Assembly (NCBI GenBank): GCA_017625405.1
Contig: JAGALB010000016.1
Location: 1-64,000, forward strand
DNA: 64,000 nt
Origin: Ruminiclostridium sp.
GTDB lineage: Bacteria > Bacillota > Clostridia > Oscillospirales > Ruminococcaceae
Direction: 5' to 3'
Below the pieces are notes generated by a model. The model did not search any database and was not told the origin of the DNA. It worked only from the letters and a program-made list of their open reading frames with translations. Below are positions 25,012 to 33,700 of this stretch, piece after piece. Position numbers and translations under genes: made by a program. Numbering within the stretch: the stretch's first letter is position 1; each line of letters starts with the position of its first letter.

Positions 25012-25604
25012 CAGCTTTTATGAATGTTCTTATGGCCTCCATTATTGCCATTTTCGTGCAGAACTCCATTTTTGAACGTGCACTGGGTATCAACGTGCTT
25101 CTTTACGCTTCAAGAAAGCGTGAGCATCTGCTGGGCTTCTTTGCGGCAATAACATACACAACCACAATTTCCTCCGCAATCATCTGGATTTTTGACGGGC
25201 TGTTCGCTGAAAACGAATATTACAGCGTTTTTATGCCGATTCTATATGTTGCGGTTGTCAGCGTGCTTTACATCCTGACGCTTGTGCTTATCTGGAGATT
25301 TTTCCCGAAGCTTTTCAGAAATATCAGAAAATATGTTCACCTGTCGGTGTTCAACTGCTCGGTTATCGGTGCGCTTTTCCTGTGCTCCGTACAGGGTTCT
25401 GATATCTTCACATACATCGGCTACGGCTTCGGTACAGGCATAGGCTTCCTGCTTGCGGCATACCTTCTTTATATCGCTGCCGACAGACTCAATTCCCCTC
25501 TCGTGCCTGCGGCATTCAGAGGATTCCCCATAATGCTTGTATATGTAGGCATACTTTCCCTTGCGCTTTATGCGTTTACGGGATATACCACATCTGCCGT
25601 ATGA
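25008..25604 (+). CDS. RnfA-like membrane protein, one cluster cysteine missing
   Basis: A 198-residue, six-span RnfA/NqrE-family protein of normal length. It aligns through IFVQNSIFERALGINVLLYASRK (15-37), HLSVFNCSVIGALFL (111-125), the YGFGTGIGFLLAAYLLY segment, and PAAFRGFPIMLVYVGILSLAL (167-187). The canonical first ligand GICPFLG is GINVLLY (Asn29), while the second, NC (Cys117), remains. Together with RnfE only one of four cluster cysteines is left. Translation is coupled to the RnfE-like gene by ATGA. Its TGA stop overlaps the first palindromic repeat at 25603. Gene order D-E-A equals the clostridial CDGEAB operon without C, G and B. Confidence 0.82.
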   Translation: MTAFMNVLMASIIAIFVQNSIFERALGINVLLYASRKREHLLGFFAAITYTTTISSAIIWIFDGLFAENEYYSVFMPILYVAVVSVLYILTLVLIWRFFPKLFRNIRKYVHLSVFNCSVIGALFLCSVQGSDIFTYIGYGFGTGIGFLLAAYLLYIAADRLNSPLVPAAFRGFPIMLVYVGILSLALYAFTGYTTSAV

Positions 25605-25722
25605 GGCGTGCCGCCTCGGGCAGTTCCTGCCTTTTGCAGAATTCTGCTTTGCGGAAAAAGTATAACGGCAGGTGCCACAGAATCGCTGCACTGCCGCAAT
25701 GTGAGGCGTGCCGCCTCGGGCA
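25603..25722 (+). repeat. Palindromic repeat pair flanking an inverted CCTGCC element
   Basis: GAGGCG-TGC-CGCCTC, followed by GGGCA, occurs at 25603 and again exactly 100 bases later at 25703. Between them, 25624-25673 is the reverse-complement copy of the CCTGCCGT...AAAGGCAGGAA element found at 30720, 47511 and 47608. The first copy shares bases with the rnfA-like stop codon. No gene is seen in 25605-25765. The hairpins could act as transcript ends, but no T-run follows. Confidence 0.8.
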
Positions 25723-25765
25723 ATAACACAAAACCTGAATTTCAGACATAAGGAGGCTTGATTTC

Positions 25766-26965
25766 TTGAAAAAAAGAAAGAACTACGGGAGAAAAATAAA
25801 GAGAAACAAAATCAACCTCTATCCCAGAAAAAAGACAAAAGCCCAGAAAATAGCAGGTACTGTTGCGCTGATTGTTCTGATCGTCGCAATCATATTCCTT
25901 GGCTACTGCCTGGGAAAACCCCTGCTTGAATTTATCGAAAAGAACATGAATTCTGACGGTAAAAACGATCCTGCGTGGACTCCGCCGCCTGAAACAACGC
26001 TCAGCGAAGAAATTCCTGAGGATTCCGTGACAACAGATGCGACAACAGATAGTCAGGAAACAGCTCCTCCCGCTCAGGAGATAAACCCTGATATTTATGC
26101 TGTTCCCGTTCCTGTTTCCGCACTCCAGAACTCCGCTTCCCTTTCCGCCTTTGTTTCAAAGGCTGCATCGGAAGGCTACACGGCGGCAATCGTCACCATG
26201 AAGAACAGCAAGGGTCAGCTGCTTTACGCCACAGAAACCGAGCCCGCAAAGGACAGCGAGGCTGTTATCGGTACAATGAAGGCGTCGGAAATCTGCGATG
26301 CCATTACCAGAAACGGACTTGTTCCCATTGCTGAAATTTCAGTTCTGTCGGATAACGAGGGCGGTAAAATCAACGGCGATATGTGCTATAAAATCGTGGA
26401 CGAACCTACCGTTTCCTGGCTGGAGTATTTCTCCACAGGCGAGCCGCTCAGATGGTCAGACCCCTCAAGAGAAGCAACCGCCGCATACAACAAGGCATTT
26501 GCCGACGAGCTTAAGAATGCGGGCTTTGCGAAGATTATCGCTACCAACACGGTGTTCCCGCCCTTCCAGGAATATGACAGGGAATATATCGCTGCCTCTT
26601 ATTTTGCGGCAGACCGTTATAAGCTGCTTGCAGGCGCAGTTATTGCCGACACCTGCATTGCTGTAAACGCCGAAGACATTATCCTGAACGATATGGGCAA
26701 TACAGCCGAGGTGCTTAAAAACAAAGCCACTGTTATTGACAATGTGGTTATTGTCAGAATCAGCCGTACCGCTTTTACAGCCGAAAACGGCTACCCTGCC
26801 GACGCAGCCGCCCTGCTGGAGGATGTAATGTCCCAGTGCGAGGTAAAATGCATGGGCATGGAGCTTGTGCCGATGGTTGAAAAATCAGGTTTTTCCGCTG
26901 AAGAAATAATTTCTATGAAAACTACCGCAGAAAAAATCGGTTACAGCGATTTCTATATCAGATAA
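25766..26965 (+). CDS. Membrane-anchored protein with putative glycoside-hydrolase-like domain
   Basis: A 399-residue protein with a very basic N-terminus (KKRKNYGRKIKRNK), one membrane span at about residues 30-50, a Thr/Glu/Pro linker (70-110) and an extracellular domain. The domain opens with PVPVSALQNSASLSAFVSKAASEGYTAAIV and KGQLLYATE. This weakly resembles the N-terminal strands of the DUF4015-type putative glycoside hydrolases, but the expected downstream catalytic motifs are not obvious. It is separated from the rnf-like genes by 161 bases of repeats and ends at a strong terminator. Its ribosome site is AAGGAGG, and the start is TTG at 25766. The function is unknown. Confidence 0.65.
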   Translation: MKKRKNYGRKIKRNKINLYPRKKTKAQKIAGTVALIVLIVAIIFLGYCLGKPLLEFIEKNMNSDGKNDPAWTPPPETTLSEEIPEDSVTTDATTDSQETAPPAQEINPDIYAVPVPVSALQNSASLSAFVSKAASEGYTAAIVTMKNSKGQLLYATETEPAKDSEAVIGTMKASEICDAITRNGLVPIAEISVLSDNEGGKINGDMCYKIVDEPTVSWLEYFSTGEPLRWSDPSREATAAYNKAFADELKNAGFAKIIATNTVFPPFQEYDREYIAASYFAADRYKLLAGAVIADTCIAVNAEDIILNDMGNTAEVLKNKATVIDNVVIVRISRTAFTAENGYPADAAALLEDVMSQCEVKCMGMELVPMVEKSGFSAEEIISMKTTAEKIGYSDFYIR

Positions 26966-26967
26966 TG

Positions 26968-26999
26968 AAAAGTTCCGTGCCCGTCACGGAACTTTTTTT
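26968..26999 (+). terminator. Terminator of 25766-26965 gene
   Basis: Perfect stem AAAGTTCCGTG/CACGGAACTTT, 5-base loop and a run of T. Confidence 0.92.
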
Positions 27000-27041
27000 C
27001 TTAAAAACCTCCTTATAACAGCAGAAATCCGCATAAAACCC

Positions 27042-27070
27042 TTGACAGCGACATATTTTGGTATTATAAT
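27042..27070 (+). promoter_or_regulatory. Consensus promoter of the 69-residue gene
   Basis: TTGACA at 27042-27047, a 17-base spacer and TATAAT at 27065-27070: a perfect sigma-A consensus, 36 bases upstream of the start codon. Confidence 0.9.
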
Positions 27071-27106
27071 GAACGTATCATCCTAGATATATACGGAGGT
27101 GCAGCA

Positions 27107-27316
27107 ATGAAAACAGAAGCCGAAAAGAGAGCCCAGCGCAAGTACCAGAACAGAATCCGCAAGACTACCAAGGCACAGCTTAACTGTACCATTGACCGTG
27201 AGGATTTTGACATGATAGACGAGTACTGCAAAGCAAATAATGTCAGCAAAGCGGTTGTTGTGACCAACGCCATAAAATACTGTATCTACACCGATGTTGA
27301 CCTGAAAAATCACTGA
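27107..27316 (+). CDS. Small RHH-like protein (69 aa)
   Basis: A 69-residue basic protein: MKTEAEKRAQRKYQNRIRK followed by TKAQLNCTIDREDFDMIDEYCKANN and VSKAVVVTNAIKYCI. The pattern of a short strand (QLNCTID), a helix and a second helix fits the ribbon-helix-helix fold of MetJ/Arc-type DNA-binding proteins, and similar small proteins occur widely in Firmicutes. A strong GGAGG ribosome site and perfect promoter indicate real expression. There is no adjacent toxin gene, so a toxin-antitoxin role is not supported. DNA binding, perhaps autoregulation, is an inference. Confidence 0.8.
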   Translation: MKTEAEKRAQRKYQNRIRKTTKAQLNCTIDREDFDMIDEYCKANNVSKAVVVTNAIKYCIYTDVDLKNH

Positions 27317-27322
27317 TAACGC

Positions 27323-27351
27323 TTGACACAGCATTATTTCTGTACTATAAT
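27323..27351 (+). promoter_or_regulatory. Consensus promoter of leuS
   Basis: TTGACA at 27323-27328, 17-base spacer, TATAAT at 27346-27351. Only 47 bases lie between the -10 and the leuS start, too few for a T-box leader. Confidence 0.9.
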
Positions 27352-27398
27352 AAAGTGATAGATTATTTTTCCATCACAAAAGAAAGGAATACAATAAA

Positions 27399-29801
27399 AT
27401 GAAGTACGATTTCAGTGCCATTGAACAGAAATGGCAGAAATACTGGGACGAACATGACAGCTTCAAGGCTGTTACAGGCAGCCCCAAGCCCAAGTTCTAC
27501 GCTCTTGTAGAATTCCCTTATCCTTCCGGCTCAGGTATGCACGTCGGCCATATCAAGGCTTATTCCGGTCTTGAAGTAGTAAGCAGAAAGAAGAGATTAC
27601 AGGGCTATAACGTTCTGTTCCCTATCGGCTTTGACGCTTACGGTCTTCCTACCGAAAACACCGCTATCAAGACAGGTGTTCACCCCAGACAGGTAACCGA
27701 CAACAATATCGCAAAGTTCACAAGCCAGCTCAAGAAGGTAGGCTTCAGCTTTGAATGGTCAAGAGTTGTTGACACAACCGAAGAAGACTACTACAAGTGG
27801 ACGCAGTGGATTTTCCTCAAGATGTTTGAAAACGGACTTGTTTTCCGTGACAAGACTCTTGTAAACTACTGCCCCAGCTGTAAGGTTGTTCTCTCCAACG
27901 AGGACTCCCAGGGCGGTAAGTGCGATATCTGCCACAGCAATATCGTACAGAAGGAAAAGGAAGTATGGTACTTACGCATTACAGAATATGCCGACAAGCT
28001 CTTACAGGGTCTTGACGAGGTTGACTTCCTCCCCAATATCAAGCTTCAGCAGGAAAACTGGATCGGTAAGTCCGTAGGTGCTTTTGTTGAATTCAAGATC
28101 AAGGAGCAGGACGAAATGCTCCGCATCTACACAACCCGTCCCGATACACTCTACGGCGTAACCTTCATGGTTATCGCTCCCGAGCATCCCATTATCGAAA
28201 AATACCGTGATTCTATCGCAAATATAGACGCTCTCGACGCTTACAAGCAGGAATGCAGCTTAAAGAGCGAGTTTGAAAGAACACAGCTTGTAAAGGAAAA
28301 GACAGGCGTCAAGATTGAAGGTCTTACCGCAATCAATCCCCTTACAGGCAAGGAAATTCCCGTTTATGTTGCCGACTACGTAATGATGGGCTACGGTACA
28401 GGCGCAATTATGGCTGTACCTGCACACGATACACGTGACTATGACTTCGCAAAGAAGTTCGGTATCGACATCATCGAAGTAATCAAGGGCGGCGACATTG
28501 AAAAGGAAGCCTACACAGGCGACGGCGAAATGGTGAACAGCGAATCCCTCAACGGCATCACCAACAAGAAGGACGCTATCGCAAAGGTGCTTGAAGTGCT
28601 CAAGGAAAAGGGCGTAGGCGAAGCAGGCGTACAGTTCAAGATGAAGGACTGGGCATTCAACCGCCAGAGATACTGGGGCGAGCCTATCCCGATTGTTCAC
28701 TGTCCCGAATGCGGAATTGTTCCCGTGCCCTATGAGGAATTACCTTTAAGACTTCCTCCTGTTGAAAACTTCCAGCCCGGTACAGACGGCGAAAGCCCTC
28801 TTGCAAAGATTGACTCCTACGTAAACTGCAAGTGCCCCAAGTGCGGACACGACGCAAAGCGTGAAACCGATACAATGCCCCAGTGGGCAGGCTCTTCCTG
28901 GTACTTCTTACGCTACTGCGACCCCAATAATGACGGCGCTCTGGCTTCCAAGGAAGCTCTCGACTACTGGATGCCCGTTGACTGGTACAACGGCGGTATG
29001 GAGCACGTTACACGCCACCTTATCTACTCACGTTTCTGGCACAAATTCCTTTACGACATCGGCGCAGTAACAACCTCCGAGCCTTACGCAAAGAGAACCG
29101 CACAGGGTCTTATCTTAGGACCTGACGGCGTAAAGATGAGTAAGTCCAGAGGCAACGTTGTTGACCCTAACGACGTAGTTGACGAATACGGCGCAGACGT
29201 TCTCAGAGTTTACGTTCTCTTCATGGGCGACTATGAACAGGCAGCTCCCTGGAGCGAAAGCAGCCTCAAGGGTTGTAAGAGATTCCTTGACAGAATCTGG
29301 AATATGCAGGATATCTTAGTTGACGGCGACAGCTTCAGCAAGGAATTATCCGCACCTCTCCACAGAACAATCAAGAAGGTTTCCGAGGATATCGAAGCTC
29401 TCAAGTTCAACACGGCCATTGCTTCCATGATGGCGTTTGTAAACAACGTATACGAAAAGGGCAGCATCAACAAGGCTGAACTTAAGGCGCTTATCACAAT
29501 CCTCAACCCCTTTGCTCCTCATATGACCGAAGAAATGTATCAGAACGTGTTCGGCGGTATTCTTTCCGAGCAGGCATGGGCAGAATATGACGAGGCTCTC
29601 TGCATCGAGGAAACTGTTGAAGTTGTTGTTCAGATAAACGGCAAGGTAAGGGCAAAGATGAATATTCCTGCTGATATGGGTCAGGACGATATGATCAAGG
29701 CAGCTCTTGAAAACGAAACAATCAAGCCTATGGTTGACGGCAAGACAATTGTAAAGTCTATCGCAGTTCCTAAGAAGCTTATCAATATTGTTGTAAAGTA
29801 A
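27399..29801 (+). CDS. leuS: Leucyl-tRNA synthetase
   Basis: An 800-residue class I aminoacyl-tRNA synthetase charging tRNA-Leu. The HIGH site appears as PSGSGMHVGHIK (about 45-56). Zinc-binding cysteine pairs (CPSCKV...CDIC) lie at about 160-180. The editing domain carries TTRPDTLYGVTFMVIAPEHP and VPAHDTRDYDFAKKF. A second CPECGI...CKCPKC set lies at about 432-490, and the KMSKS loop reads DGVKMSKSRGNVVDP. The C-terminal domain with VQINGKVRAKMNIP is complete. The GAAAGGA ribosome site is good. It is monocistronic with its own promoter and terminator. No leucine-responsive leader fits in the 48 bases of 5' region. Confidence 0.97.
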   Translation: MKYDFSAIEQKWQKYWDEHDSFKAVTGSPKPKFYALVEFPYPSGSGMHVGHIKAYSGLEVVSRKKRLQGYNVLFPIGFDAYGLPTENTAIKTGVHPRQVTDNNIAKFTSQLKKVGFSFEWSRVVDTTEEDYYKWTQWIFLKMFENGLVFRDKTLVNYCPSCKVVLSNEDSQGGKCDICHSNIVQKEKEVWYLRITEYADKLLQGLDEVDFLPNIKLQQENWIGKSVGAFVEFKIKEQDEMLRIYTTRPDTLYGVTFMVIAPEHPIIEKYRDSIANIDALDAYKQECSLKSEFERTQLVKEKTGVKIEGLTAINPLTGKEIPVYVADYVMMGYGTGAIMAVPAHDTRDYDFAKKFGIDIIEVIKGGDIEKEAYTGDGEMVNSESLNGITNKKDAIAKVLEVLKEKGVGEAGVQFKMKDWAFNRQRYWGEPIPIVHCPECGIVPVPYEELPLRLPPVENFQPGTDGESPLAKIDSYVNCKCPKCGHDAKRETDTMPQWAGSSWYFLRYCDPNNDGALASKEALDYWMPVDWYNGGMEHVTRHLIYSRFWHKFLYDIGAVTTSEPYAKRTAQGLILGPDGVKMSKSRGNVVDPNDVVDEYGADVLRVYVLFMGDYEQAAPWSESSLKGCKRFLDRIWNMQDILVDGDSFSKELSAPLHRTIKKVSEDIEALKFNTAIASMMAFVNNVYEKGSINKAELKALITILNPFAPHMTEEMYQNVFGGILSEQAWAEYDEALCIEETVEVVVQINGKVRAKMNIPADMGQDDMIKAALENETIKPMVDGKTIVKSIAVPKKLINIVVK

Positions 29802-29806
29802 AAAGC

Positions 29807-29841
29807 AGCCGCTTCTGACATTGATGTCAGAAGCGGCTTTT
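29807..29841 (+). terminator. Terminator of leuS
   Basis: Stem AGCCGCTTCTGACA/TGTCAGAAGCGGCT with a TTGA loop and TTTT tail, directly after the leuS stop. Confidence 0.92.
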
Positions 29842-29851
29842 GCATTGTGCG

Positions 29852-29880
29852 TTGACTTTTGGGGGCGATTTTGCTATAAT
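29852..29880 (+). promoter_or_regulatory. Promoter of rhomboid-like gene
   Basis: TTGACT at 29852-29857, 17-base spacer, TATAAT at 29875-29880, followed by a very AT-rich leader. Confidence 0.8.
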
Positions 29881-29945
29881 TGGCTCAATATAAATAAAAT
29901 TTTAAAAAATACATACAAAAATATTATGTGTTTGGGAGTATGAGT

Positions 29946-30533
29946 ATGCTAAATAAAATTATAAAACAACCTGTATCAGTGATAATATGCCTTATATGGA
30001 TTGTTGTCTGGGTATATGTAGCGAGCAATGATAATGGGCTGAATGTTTTGTGTGGAAAAGGAATAAATCAAATCGGAAATCAATATTATCGATTTTTCAC
30101 TGCAGGTTTGACACATACAAATATTCTACACCTGATTGCAAACGTATGCGCGATGCTTTGGATTGGGTATTTATACGAACAGCGACTGAGAAGTGTTAAC
30201 TTTTTACTTGTCGGGTTCATTTGTGCCATTGTATGTCAGGTGGTTTTTCTTGCAATATATCCCAACGTAACAGAAAGTTTTGGCGGTTCCGGATATAACT
30301 TTGCCTTGTGTGGATTTGGGCTTGCTATGCAATTCCTTGTGACCGATTTCCCCAAAATAACATTTGGCACGTGGAGTGGAAATTGGCTCATTATCTACTT
30401 GATTGTTTGCAACATTCCCGTTCTGTCATTTATGAATGTCACAGCAATTATTTTTCACAGCATAGCTTTCGCATTAGGTATAGGCGTAGCTTTTTTGTTT
30501 AGGATGTTGGGACATAAAAACTCCTGCGTGTGA
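29946..30533 (+). CDS. Rhomboid-like membrane protein
   Basis: A 195-residue protein with about six membrane spans. It resembles the rhomboid intramembrane protease core. RFFTAGLTHTNILHLIANVCAMLWIG corresponds to the conserved loop and H-x-x-x-N helix. GGSGYNFALCG corresponds to the GxSG catalytic-Ser segment. A His in IIFHSIAFALGIGVAFLF matches the catalytic His helix. Both catalytic residues therefore seem present, but similarity is low and activity is uncertain. Start 29946 is chosen for the GGGAG ribosome site; GTG at 29928 and ATG at 29940 are alternatives. Codon use is markedly more A/T-rich than in neighbours (ATA, TTA, TGT common), which suggests acquisition. Confidence 0.7.
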   Translation: MLNKIIKQPVSVIICLIWIVVWVYVASNDNGLNVLCGKGINQIGNQYYRFFTAGLTHTNILHLIANVCAMLWIGYLYEQRLRSVNFLLVGFICAIVCQVVFLAIYPNVTESFGGSGYNFALCGFGLAMQFLVTDFPKITFGTWSGNWLIIYLIVCNIPVLSFMNVTAIIFHSIAFALGIGVAFLFRMLGHKNSCV

Positions 30534-30570
30534 AGATACAATCAAATTCCAATTCATCTCTGAGATAATA

Positions 30571-30607
30571 AAAAATCCGAAGAAGATTTCATCTTCTTCG
30601 GATTTTT
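30571..30607 (+). terminator. Terminator of rhomboid-like gene
   Basis: A perfect 17-bp stem AAAAATCCGAAGAAGAT with its complement around a TTC loop, ending in TTTTT. Confidence 0.92.
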
Positions 30608-30673
30608 CTTGTTATAATCCCACGCCGTTACAAAAACCAATAATTTTTATCAGCATATTAAAAGGCGTGAATC

Positions 30674-30770
30674 GCCCGAGGCGGCTCGCCTCTGACTGTT
30701 GCAAAACAGTTTTATTTCCCCTGCCGTCTCACCTGCTCCGTCAAAACAGAGCATCGCAAAAGGCAGGAAC
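30674..30770 (-). repeat. GAGGCG palindrome plus CCTGCC element
   Basis: On the minus strand GAGGCG-AGC-CGCCTC (30692-30678) is followed by GGGCG. At 30720-30770 on the plus strand CCTGCCGTCTCACC...CAAAAGGCAGGAAC forms the second module. Compared with 25603-25722 the same two modules are combined in a different arrangement. It lies between convergent genes, and no gene is seen in 30608-30787. Confidence 0.75.
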
Positions 30771-30787
30771 GGGATTAAACATCACGC

Positions 30788-33700
30788 TTATTCAACAGAT
30801 TTGAGTGCCTCTATCATATCCACATCCTTGAGTCTTCTGTGCATTACAAGAGTAACCAGCAGCGAGAACACGAGGGTAAACACCGCCGCAAGTATATAAC
30901 TGCCTGCATAGATGTTTCTGCCGAACATTACAAGGTCAACTTCAGCAGTGGTTATAATGAAGCTTGCCAGGAATATTCCCATGAACAGACCCACAGCAGT
31001 ACCCATAAGGGTAAGCAGGATATTTTCACGGAAAATATATGCATCCACTTCCTTGTCGTAGAAGCCCAGCACCTTCAGGGTTGCGATTTCTCTTATACGC
31101 TCGGTAATGTTGATATTTGTCAGGTTATACATTACAACGTAGGCAAGAGCGCCTGCACAGACGATAACCACCACAATAACCAGCATGAGTGCGCTGAGCA
31201 TTTCGTGGTAGTTCTGCTTCACGGCGGAGCTGAAGGATACTGTAAGCGTACCCTCCGTCTTCAGGATTTTCTCCGCAAGCCCGTCTTCTTCGTCAACGGA
31301 AAGATTGTGGGAGAAATAAAGGGAGTTGTATTCGGGCGTTTCGCCGAAAAGCTCCTTATAGGTATTTTCGGTCATATATACGAAATGTCCGGGATAGTTT
31401 TCAAAGAACGCCGTAAGGGTCACGTCAACCTTTTCGGTGTCGGATTTGCTGATTGTAAGGGTGTCGCCGCCCTTTACATTGTCTAAAAGCAGTGACATCT
31501 TCTCATCAATATACACCGTGCCGTCGGTTAAGGTGTAGTGTTCGCCTGTCTGACGGCTTCTCAGCGTAAAGAACTGCGAGAATTTTTCAGGGTCGGAGGG
31601 GACTGCGATATACGCTTCAACGTCTGCGTCGTTTGCGCTTACCGTCATCTGCTTCTGATAAACATTGACGCTTTCACCGTAAGCGGATATTATTTCCGCC
31701 GCTTCGTCATCCGCTTCGGGGTATTTCTCTCCGTCATACACCACCATTCCGTCGTAGAACTGGATTTCGCCGTACTGCAGACGGATGATGTCGTTTATGC
31801 TGTCATAAAGGGCAAAGCCTGTCAGTAAAAGCGCCGTACAGCCTGCAATACCGATGGTTGACATAAGCATTTTGCGCTTGTAGCGGAACAGGTTTCGTGC
31901 TGTTACCTTGCTGCTGAAATTGAACCGCTTCCATAGGGGAGTAATTCTCTCCATGAGGATTCTTTTTCCGATTTTGGGAGCTTTCGGGCGCATAAGCTGT
32001 GACGCCTGCTCGGAAAGAACGGAACGGCAGGAGAAAAATACAGTAATCAGCATTGCGGCAAGGCATACGATAATGGATATAACCGCATTGGGCACATCTA
32101 TGGGAGTGCACAGCTCAGGAATATTGTACATGATTCCGTACGCAACAATGATAACTGTGGGGAAAATCTGCATTCCCCCGAGAACGCCCACAAGCGCACC
32201 CGTAAGGGTTGCGGTTGCGGCATAGAACATATATTTGAAGATAATTTCGCTGTTTGTGTAGCCGATAGCTTTCAGCGTTCCTATCTGGGTGCGCTGTTCT
32301 TCAACCATTCTTCCCATGGTTGTAAGACAGACAAGTGCCGCTACAAGTATGAAGAACACAGGGAAAACCGAAGCAATGTTGTTGATTCGGTGAGCGTTCT
32401 CGCCGTATTCGGTATAACCCGGGTTGTCGTCCCTGTCAAAAACATACCATTCGGGCAGCTCAAGGTCAGCAAGGTCAGCCTCCGCTTCGGCAATTTCATT
32501 CTTTGCGTCCGCTATTTTTTCTTCGGCCTCAGCCTTACCGTCAGCAAGCTCCTTTTCACCGTCGGCAAGCTCTGCAAGACCATCTTCGTATTCCTTTTTG
32601 CCGTCCTCCAGCTCCTTCCTGCCGTCTTTCAGCTCTTTTCTGCCGTCTTCCAGTTCCTTTCTGCCCTCTTCAAGGTCAGAAAGTCCTTTGGCGTATTCCT
32701 CTTCGGCATCGGCAAGTTCCTGCTCGGCATCCGCAAATTCCTTTTCTGCATCAATTATCGCCTGTTCAAGCTCTTTTCTGCTGTCTTCAAGGGTCTGCTT
32801 TCCCTCTTCAAGCTGACGTTTGCCGTCTTCTATTTCGGCAGCCGCATCGTCAAGCTCCTTTTTTGCGTCAGCAAGGGTCTGCTCGTTTTCCGCTATAAGC
32901 TCTGCCGCTTCGTCAAGCTCTCTCTTGGCTCTTATCAGCTCGCCGTCTGCATCGTCAAGCTGCTTGCTGCCGTAGTCAAGCTCCGCCTTTACCGCCTGAA
33001 GCTCAGCCTTGCCTGCTTCGTACCGGGCAAGTCCCGCATCATACTGCTGCTTTGCAAAAATATATTCGGGGCTGTCTGTGCCGAAATATAATGCAAGCTG
33101 CTGCAGCTGCGACTGTGCTGCGTCAAGCTGAGCCTTGCTCTGTTCAAGCTGTGCCACGCCTGCGTTATACTGCGCATATCCGTCATATATAAGCCCTGTG
33201 TTTGCGGAGTATTCCGCCTTGCCCTTTTCGTACAGGGCAAGCCCGTCTTCGTATTCCTTCTTGCCTTCAAGGAATTTCTCGTAGCCCTCGTTGTATTCTT
33301 TCAGACCGTCAAGGTATTCCTTTTCGCCGTCAGCAAGCTTCTGTTCGTTTTCGGCAATCTCCTTTTCGGCGTCGGCAATCTTCTGCTTTGCGTCGGCGAT
33401 TTCCTTTTCATATTCGGCTCTCGCATCGGCAAGCTCCTTGTAGCCGTCGTCGATTTCCTTTCGTCCGTCGGCAAGCTCTTTTTCACCGTCTGCCAGTTCC
33501 TTTTCGCCGTCGGCAATTTTCTGCTCGGCGTCAGCAATTTCCTTTTCTGCGTCAGCAATTTCAACGCCTGCGTCCTCAAGCTTCTGCTTTGCGTCGGCTA
33601 TTTCCTTTTCCGCATCGGCAATTTCCTGGTTCGCCTCCGCTTCTGCGTCTGAGAGCTTCTGCTTTGCGTCGGCAAGCTCTTCATCCGCTTCCTTCATTAT

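Noticed and set aside
22667..25604. Ordinary complete Rnf electron-transport operon
   Set aside because: rnfB, rnfC and rnfG are absent, and the flavin and cluster residues are missing from the three genes present.
27317..27398. T-box leader for leuS
   Set aside because: Only 47 bases separate the -10 box from the start codon. There is no room for specifier and antiterminator stems.
32390..33091. Long plus-strand reading frames opposite the permease coiled coil
   Set aside because: They are antisense shadows of the Glu/Lys/Asp-rich repeats, giving Ser- or Phe-rich low-complexity translations with no ribosome site.
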